A DNA stretch of 9,176 bases from BM707 sp041592975 (lineage in GTDB: Bacteria > Desulfobacterota > Desulfuromonadia > Desulfuromonadales > UBA2294). How positions within the stretch are numbered: the first letter of the stretch is position 1; each line of letters begins with the position of its first letter. Positions 5,884 through 9,176 of this stretch are shown one piece after another. The DNA is taken from NCBI GenBank assembly GCA_041592975.1, contig JBFHOZ010000091.1, forward strand, positions 1-9,176. Reading direction: 5' to 3'. Both the position numbers and the translations under genes were made by a program. The notes beneath the pieces were generated by a model. It had not been told where the DNA came from. It searched no databases and saw nothing but the letters and a program-made list of their open reading frames with translations.

Positions 5884-6948
5884 TTATATTTTTCGGCCGC
5901 CGTTTTCCTTCAGCCCGGCATGCGCGTCGCGCAGGATCCTCTCGGTGGTCTCCCAGTCGATGCACTTGTCGGTGATCGAGACGCCGTATTTCAGATCGGA
6001 GAGGTTTTCGGCCATCGGCTGGTTGCCGCCGCCGATGTTGCTTTCGATCATCACCGAGTTGATCGACGTGTTGCCGGCGACGATCTGGCCGATGACGTCG
6101 GCGAGCACGGCCGGCTGCTTCTCGTGGTCCTTGTTGGAGTTGGCGTGGCTGCAGTCGACCATGATACCGCCCTTGAGGCCGGCCTTCGCCAGCATCTCCT
6201 CGGTGTTCCGAATATCCTCGGCGCTGTAGTTCGGGCTGTTGTTGCCGCCGCGCAGGACGATGTGGACGTCGCTGTTGCCGGTGGTCTTGACGATGGCGGT
6301 CTTCCCCTCGGAGCTGATGCCGAGGAAGCTGTGCGGGTGCAGCGCCGACTTCATGGCGTCGAGGGCGACCTGCAGGGAGCCGTCGGTGCCGTTCTTGAAG
6401 CCGACCGGGAAGGAGAGGCCGCTGGCCATCTCGCGGTGTACCTGCGATTCGGTGGTGCGGGCGCCGATCGCTCCCCAGCTGATCAGGTCGGCCATGTACT
6501 GCGGCGTGATCGGATCGAGCATCTCGGTTGCCACCGGCAGGCCGAGGCCGGTGATCCGGCAGAGCAGTCCGCGCGCGACGCCGAGCCCCTTGGAGATCTG
6601 GTGGCTCCCGTCGAGGTCGGGGTCGTTGATCAACCCCTTCCAGCCGATGGTGGTGCGCGGCTTTTCGAAGTAGACGCGCATGACGATGAACAGCTGGTCG
6701 TCGAGTTCCCGGGCCAGTTTCGCCAGTTTTTTCGCATAGTCGACAGCGGCGTCCGGGTCGTGGATCGAGCAGGGGCCGACCACCACCATCAGGCGCGGGT
6801 CGCGGTTGAAGATGATGTTCTGGATCTGCTGGCGGGCCCGGGTGACGAACTCGGCGGCGCTTTCGCGCAGGGGGAAGACCTGCTTCAGCTCCGCCGGGGC
6901 GATGATCGGTGTCAGGCTGGCGACTTTCAGGTTGTTGGTGCGGACCAT
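5884..6948 (-). CDS. aroF: 3-deoxy-7-phosphoheptulonate (DAHP) synthase, type I
   Basis: Condenses phosphoenolpyruvate with erythrose 4-phosphate to DAHP, the first step of the shikimate pathway; cytosolic and metal dependent. The 354-residue length is that of the AroFGH family. Motifs visible are GPCSIHDPDAA (58-68), KPRTTIGWKGLINDP (96-110), AIGARTTESQVHREMASG (160-177) with PVGFKNGTDGS, and DCSHANSNKD (265-274). The four metal ligands are in place: C60, H268, E302 and D327. MVDCSH.NSNKD, MIESNI and KYGVS.TD.CI.WE look closer to AroF (tyrosine-sensitive type) than AroG, though the effector cannot be decided from this. The start ATG at 6948 has GAGGAG just upstream; a longer frame to 7128 runs through the promoter and is rejected. 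The last codons adjoin the repeat-bearing gap. It stands alone, divergent from the yggT operon. Confidence 0.96.
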   Translation of the reverse strand: MVRTNNLKVASLTPIIAPAELKQVFPLRESAAEFVTRARQQIQNIIFNRDPRLMVVVGPCSIHDPDAAVDYAKKLAKLARELDDQLFIVMRVYFEKPRTTIGWKGLINDPDLDGSHQISKGLGVARGLLCRITGLGLPVATEMLDPITPQYMADLISWGAIGARTTESQVHREMASGLSFPVGFKNGTDGSLQVALDAMKSALHPHSFLGISSEGKTAIVKTTGNSDVHIVLRGGNNSPNYSAEDIRNTEEMLAKAGLKGGIMVDCSHANSNKDHEKQPAVLADVIGQIVAGNTSINSVMIESNIGGGNQPMAENLSDLKYGVSITDKCIDWETTERILRDAHAGLKENGGRKI

Positions 6949-6986
6949 GTTCTCCTCGCAGTGTGCGGATCGGCTGTGAAGGCGCC

Positions 6987-7015
6987 ACTGTAGCGGTTTT
7001 TGCCGCAAGTGTCCA
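6987..7015 (-). promoter_or_regulatory. Probable aroF promoter
   Basis: On the minus strand TGGACA (7015-7010) and TACAGT (6992-6987) are separated by exactly 17 nt, five of six and four of six matches to the sigma70 consensus, about 40 nt upstream of the aroF ATG. A small dyad GCGG-CAAAAA-CCGC (7006-6993) fills most of the spacer and could be an operator for feedback control; this is inferred only from symmetry and place. Confidence 0.5.
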
Positions 7016-7051
7016 GAGTAACAAGAGTTTGGTCCGCTGAAACGGCGCGCG

Positions 7052-7075
7052 GGGAAAGCGTTTGACAGCTTTCCC
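7052..7075. repeat. Inverted repeat enclosing the -35 box
   Basis: GGGAAAGC (7052-7059) and GCTTTCCC (7068-7075) are perfect 8-bp arms around the 8-nt centre GTTTGACA, which contains the whole -35 hexamer of the yggT promoter. A repressor bound to such a dyad would occlude RNA polymerase. No regulator is identified. Confidence 0.5.
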
Positions 7076-7091
7076 GCCGATGCTGTATAAA
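7062..7091 (+). promoter_or_regulatory. Sigma70 promoter of yggT-divIVA-yggU
   Basis: A perfect -35 box TTGACA (7062-7067) and a -10 box TATAAA (7086-7091, within TGTATAAAAT) are separated by 18 nt. The start of transcription would fall near 7098, leaving a leader of about 45 nt before the yggT ATG. This is the best-formed promoter in the window. Confidence 0.75.
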
Positions 7092-7143
7092 ATTCTGAAG
7101 TTGCGCATACTTGCGCCATTTCCTGCATTTCGAGCGAGGTTTT

Positions 7144-7440
7144 ATGTTTTTACGTGAAGTGATCCTGGCATTTGCCCAGGTGGTCGACCTGGTGATTTCC
7201 CTCTACACCTTCATCATCATCGGCCGGGTGCTCATCTCCTGGGTCAATCCGGATCCCTACAATCCGATCGTTCGTTTTCTGCACAACGCCACCGACCCGG
7301 TCCTCGACCGGATCCGCCGCGCGGTGCCGCTGGTGTTCGGCGGCTTCGACCTGACGCCGATCGTCGTGCTGGTCGCCCTGACGTTCCTGCAGCGGGTAAT
7401 CAAGGCCGGTCTGGTGCAACTGGCATACACCATCAGCTGA
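7144..7440 (+). CDS. yggT: YggT family integral membrane protein
   Basis: A 98-residue inner-membrane protein of the YggT (YCF19-related) family, whose members are linked to envelope, osmotic and cell-division functions without a defined reaction. Two hydrophobic helices, about 4-31 and 67-95, flank the family hallmark: GRVLISWVNPDPYNPIVRFL (27-46) then the DPVLDRIRR segment (51-59). It is a single-repeat form; E. coli YggT is about twice as long. The ATG at 7144 has GAGG at 7136-7139. A TTG in frame at 7111 would add eleven residues without a ribosome site and is rejected. It leads the operon with divIVA and yggU, an arrangement that supports an envelope and division role. Confidence 0.93.
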   Translation: MFLREVILAFAQVVDLVISLYTFIIIGRVLISWVNPDPYNPIVRFLHNATDPVLDRIRRAVPLVFGGFDLTPIVVLVALTFLQRVIKAGLVQLAYTIS

Positions 7441-7451
7441 GGGCAATAGCC

Positions 7452-8030
7452 ATGGCCATTACGCCGATCGACATCCAGCAGCAGCAGTTCAAGACCCGCC
7501 CCATCGGCTACGAGAAGTACGGCGTCGACGAGTTCCTCGAGCAGCTCGCCGAGGAGATGGAGCGGGTCCTGCGCCTCAACCAGGAGCTGCGGGAGGAGCT
7601 GGCCCGCACCCGGGCGGCCCTCGACGAAATGAAGCAGCGCGAGACGACGCTGAAGGAGACCCTGGTCACCACGCAGAAGATGGTCAAGGACATCAAGGCC
7701 AACGCCCACAAGGAGGCCGACATCGTCCTCAGCGACGCCCAGCTCAAGGGGGAGCGGATCGTCCGCGACGCCGAGGAGCGACGCATCCAGCTGATCAACG
7801 AGATTCAGGAGATCAAGCGGCAGAAGATCTCTTTCGAGACCTCGCTGCGCGCCCTGGTGATGAGCCACATCAAGCTGCTCGACCTCGAGGTGGTCGAGGT
7901 CGAGGGGAGCAGCAACGCCGAGAACCATCTGCTCGAAGAATCCCTCCCCTTCGACGAAATCACCGCCAGCGAGCTCAACGGCGTCGATTTCGACCTCGAC
8001 GACAACGGCTTCGACCCGGAGAACCTCTGA
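7452..8030 (+). CDS. divIVA: DivIVA domain protein
   Basis: A 192-residue coiled-coil protein of the DivIVA family, which recognises curved or septal membrane and organises division or cell-pole growth. The N-terminus ITPIDIQQQQFKTRPIGYEK (3-22) followed by YGVDEFLEQLAEE is the DivIVA membrane-binding and dimerising signature. Residues 25-140 are almost continuous heptad-like helix rich in Glu, Lys and Arg. The C-terminal tail (about 150-192) is acidic, ending DFDLDDNGFDPENL, and is probably disordered. A GAGGG at 7439-7443 stands 8 nt before the ATG. The gap after yggT is 11 nt, and its TGA overlaps the yggU ATG by one base (TGATG), so the three genes form one operon. Confidence 0.94.
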   Translation: MAITPIDIQQQQFKTRPIGYEKYGVDEFLEQLAEEMERVLRLNQELREELARTRAALDEMKQRETTLKETLVTTQKMVKDIKANAHKEADIVLSDAQLKGERIVRDAEERRIQLINEIQEIKRQKISFETSLRALVMSHIKLLDLEVVEVEGSSNAENHLLEESLPFDEITASELNGVDFDLDDNGFDPENL

Positions 8031-8332
8031 TGCCGGACTGGCTCACGCCGGTCGCAGGGGGTGTCGTCCTCGCCCTTTACGTCCAGCCCCGGGCCAGCAG
8101 GAACGAAATCGTCGGTGAAATCGACGGCGCCCTCAAGGTGCGCCTGACCTCACCGCCGGTCGAGGGGGCGGCCAACAAGCTCTGCTGCGAGTTCATCGCC
8201 AAAGCCTGCGGGGTGCCGAAACGGGACGTGACCATCGTGTCGGGGGAGACGTCGCGGCACAAGAGTCTTGTGGTTGCCGGACTGGATGTCGGCCGGGCGG
8301 AAACGGCACTTAAACACTATATTAGAAAGTAG
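8030..8332 (+). CDS. yggU: DUF167 / YggU family protein
   Basis: A 100-residue protein of the DUF167 family (YggU in E. coli), a small alpha/beta protein of unknown function. Family features visible are YVQPRASRNEIVGEIDGALK (17-36), VRLTSPPVEGAANKLCCEFI (37-56) and the SGETSRHKSLVV segment (71-82). The start ATG at 8030 shares its first base with the divIVA stop, so translation is likely coupled. It is the last gene of the yggT operon; a strong terminator begins immediately after its TAG. Confidence 0.94.
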   Translation: MPDWLTPVAGGVVLALYVQPRASRNEIVGEIDGALKVRLTSPPVEGAANKLCCEFIAKACGVPKRDVTIVSGETSRHKSLVVAGLDVGRAETALKHYIRK

Positions 8333-8359
8333 AAAGGACAGTTCGAACTGTCCTTTTTT
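8333..8359 (+). terminator. Rho-independent terminator of yggT operon
   Basis: AGGACAGTTCGAACTGTCCT (8335-8354) is a perfect 20-bp palindrome, forming an 8-bp stem with a TCGA loop, followed by a run of six T (8354-8359). It starts directly after the yggU stop. A-rich sequence on the other side is short, so it is mainly a plus-strand terminator. Confidence 0.92.
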
Positions 8360-8398
8360 GTTGGACATAATATTTCGCCACTGCGGGAGAGATAGAAT

Positions 8399-8914
8399 AT
8401 GAAGCGTTCTCTGATCGGTGCCCTTGTTTTTTTCTGTATAACCTGTTCGGCTTATGCGGCCAAGCCGCACCTGCGCATGACGATGCAGGCCGAAGCGATG
8501 GAACATGGCGAGGCTTCTTCAGTCGCCATTATTTCCGATGCGGATATGGTCTACGGTGGGCTGAGCCTGAACTACATTCACTCATCGGAGATTATCGGTT
8601 TCGATAACCGGCAAACAATCTACCCGGTCTATGTTTTCTTCGGCCTGAAAATGCCTTTGCGGTTTACCCCCTATGCAGAAGTCGGCTTCGATCTGGGCGA
8701 TTCCTTCATCGATGACCTCTATAACAACGGTGAAGACGAAGAGAGCCTGATCGACTACTACTATGCCGGCGGCTTCTCCTTGTCGATCGGCCCAAAATTA
8801 TCACTGATGTTTTACGCCAAGAAATACAATCTAAAGTTCCGCGAAGAGTTTATGGCTCCGACGGTGAAGAATCGGCCGGAAAGTTACGGGGTGGGTCTGT
8901 CAGTGCGTTTCTGA
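8399..8914 (+). CDS. Small exported protein, probable outer-membrane beta-barrel
   Basis: A 171-residue protein I cannot assign to a named family. Residues 1-20 are a Sec signal peptide (MKRS, hydrophobic core, AYA before AKP). C16 is not in a proper lipobox, so it is not a clear lipoprotein. The mature part alternates polar and apolar residues in short strands (for example LSLNYIHSS, YPVYVFFGLKM, YAEVGFDLG, YYYAGGFSLSIG, LSLMFYAKKYNLKF) and ends YGVGLSVRF with a terminal Phe, the usual signal for barrel insertion. This fits a small barrel of about eight strands. GGGAGAG stands about 7 nt before the ATG. It is more AT-rich with different codon use from the genes upstream, and it is separated from them by a terminator, so it is probably its own unit and possibly acquired. 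Confidence 0.8.
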   Translation: MKRSLIGALVFFCITCSAYAAKPHLRMTMQAEAMEHGEASSVAIISDADMVYGGLSLNYIHSSEIIGFDNRQTIYPVYVFFGLKMPLRFTPYAEVGFDLGDSFIDDLYNNGEDEESLIDYYYAGGFSLSIGPKLSLMFYAKKYNLKFREEFMAPTVKNRPESYGVGLSVRF

Positions 8915-9041
8915 TGTCAGGAGAATGTCGGAAATCGCAAATGTGCAGGGACTTGACGCCGAGGCCCAAAGAAGCAAAGAAAAGCACGATATTTCCGACT
9001 CCGATCGGGAATCCAGTTTTTATTTATCAGCACTTATAGGA
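8915..9041. other. Non-coding stretch with repeat relic
   Basis: No open frame with coding character. The segment 8955-8985 (GACGCCGAGGCCCAAAGAAG and onward, rich in AAAG) resembles the arms and inner part of the repeat at 5703-5844 (GAGGCGCTGAG, then GAGAGAAAGAAAAAGC) and is probably a degraded member of the same intergenic family. The rest, including an AT-rich run around 9018-9038, shows nothing I can name. Confidence 0.45.
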
Positions 9042-9071
9042 AAGGTCTGAATTGAGGGTGATTCAGTCCTT
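9042..9071 (+). other. Imperfect hairpin upstream of terminator
   Basis: AAGG-T-CTGAAT (9042-9052) pairs with ATTCAG-T-CCTT (9061-9071), ten base pairs interrupted by one symmetric T-T mismatch, with an 8-nt loop TGAGGGTG. It lies 24 nt before a terminator stem. The two could be the 3' end of a structured transcript: a long untranslated tail of the 8399-8914 gene or a small RNA. No known RNA family is recognised. Confidence 0.4.
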
Positions 9072-9093
9072 CATGAGAAATAGTAGGACAAAT

Positions 9094-9124
9094 AGGAACG
9101 GTCAGATGTTTGACCGTTCTTTTT
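9094..9124 (+). terminator. Rho-independent terminator
   Basis: GAACGGTCA (9096-9104) and TGACCGTTC (9111-9119) form a perfect 9-bp stem with a 6-nt loop GATGTT, extendable by a G-T and an A-T pair, followed by five T (9120-9124) and then GTTTT. It would end transcription from the 8399-8914 gene about 200 nt past its stop, or from a small RNA within the gap. Confidence 0.88.
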
Positions 9125-9176
9125 GTTTTAACTCCACCTGAATTTATTATTTATGTAGGTTTATGAGAAAAACACC

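Noticed and set aside
5621..6229. 202-residue plus-strand frame across the hgcA-aroF gap
   Set aside because: It runs through the foldback repeat and antisense to aroF. No ribosome site and no coding character.
5816..7108. Long minus-strand frame of 430 residues overlapping aroF
   Set aside because: It is a shifted reading of the aroF gene, full of Arg and Pro from GC-rich third positions, with no family motifs.
8355..8398. Promoter for the beta-barrel gene around CATAATAT
   Set aside because: A -10-like hexamer is present but the -35 position falls in the upstream terminator stem and does not match.
9163..9176. Possible start of a new gene (ATGAGAAAAACA) at the window edge
   Set aside because: Only four codons are visible and the nearest AGG is 3 nt from the ATG, too close for a normal ribosome site. 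It cannot be judged without further sequence.

Overview
The window looks like a chromosomal segment of a GC-rich anaerobic delta-proteobacterium, most likely of the Geobacter/Desulfuromonas group (Desulfuromonadia). The grounds are gene content (hgcAB, a DUF362 / multi-cluster ferredoxin / DUF3047 operon, a REC-GGDEF regulator, a YggT-DivIVA-YggU operon) and short intergenic repeats of a kind I associate with these genomes. This assignment is an inference; there is no rRNA here to confirm it.

Layout. (1) 1-2871, plus strand: a tightly overlapping operon of a DUF362 protein (5' end outside the window), a large membrane iron-sulfur protein that reads as a NapH-NapG/MauM fusion, and an exported DUF3047 protein. 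(2) 2884-3801, minus: a response regulator with a diguanylate cyclase output domain. (3) 3928-4113, plus: a 61-residue helix-turn-helix protein whose stop codon directly abuts the stop codon of hgcB. (4) 4114-5585, minus: hgcA-hgcB, the gene pair required for microbial mercury methylation. (5) 5586-5883: a non-coding stretch with a promoter-like -10 box at the hgcA start and a large foldback repeat. (6) 5884-6948, minus: a type I DAHP synthase (AroF), the entry enzyme of aromatic amino acid synthesis. (7) 7144-8332, plus: yggT, a divIVA-domain gene and yggU, with a good sigma70 promoter and a strong terminator. (8) 8399-8914, plus: a small exported, probably outer-membrane beta-barrel protein of lower GC. 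(9) 8915-9176: non-coding, with two hairpins, the second a clear terminator.

The most interesting point is hgcA. Its conserved N-terminal region (the Cys-Cys, PGY and VPQVSG stretch) extends upstream of the first possible GTG start. No ATG, GTG or TTG occurs in frame between that GTG and an in-frame TGA at 5540-5538. The same frame continues beyond the TGA to an ATG at 5585. The TGA follows a Cys codon, and a perfect 7-bp hairpin with a CGGGT loop lies 9 nt after it, in the position and shape expected of a bacterial SECIS element. I therefore annotate hgcA as a probable selenoprotein gene (392 aa, Cys15-Sec16). A Cys-Sec pair on the mercury methylase would matter because selenols bind Hg(II) very tightly.

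How the genes work together: HgcA carries a corrinoid that gives a methyl group to Hg(II), and HgcB is its ferredoxin partner that reduces the corrinoid and may hand over mercury. The first operon looks like an electron-transfer or membrane redox module of unknown purpose. The yggT operon belongs to envelope and division housekeeping.
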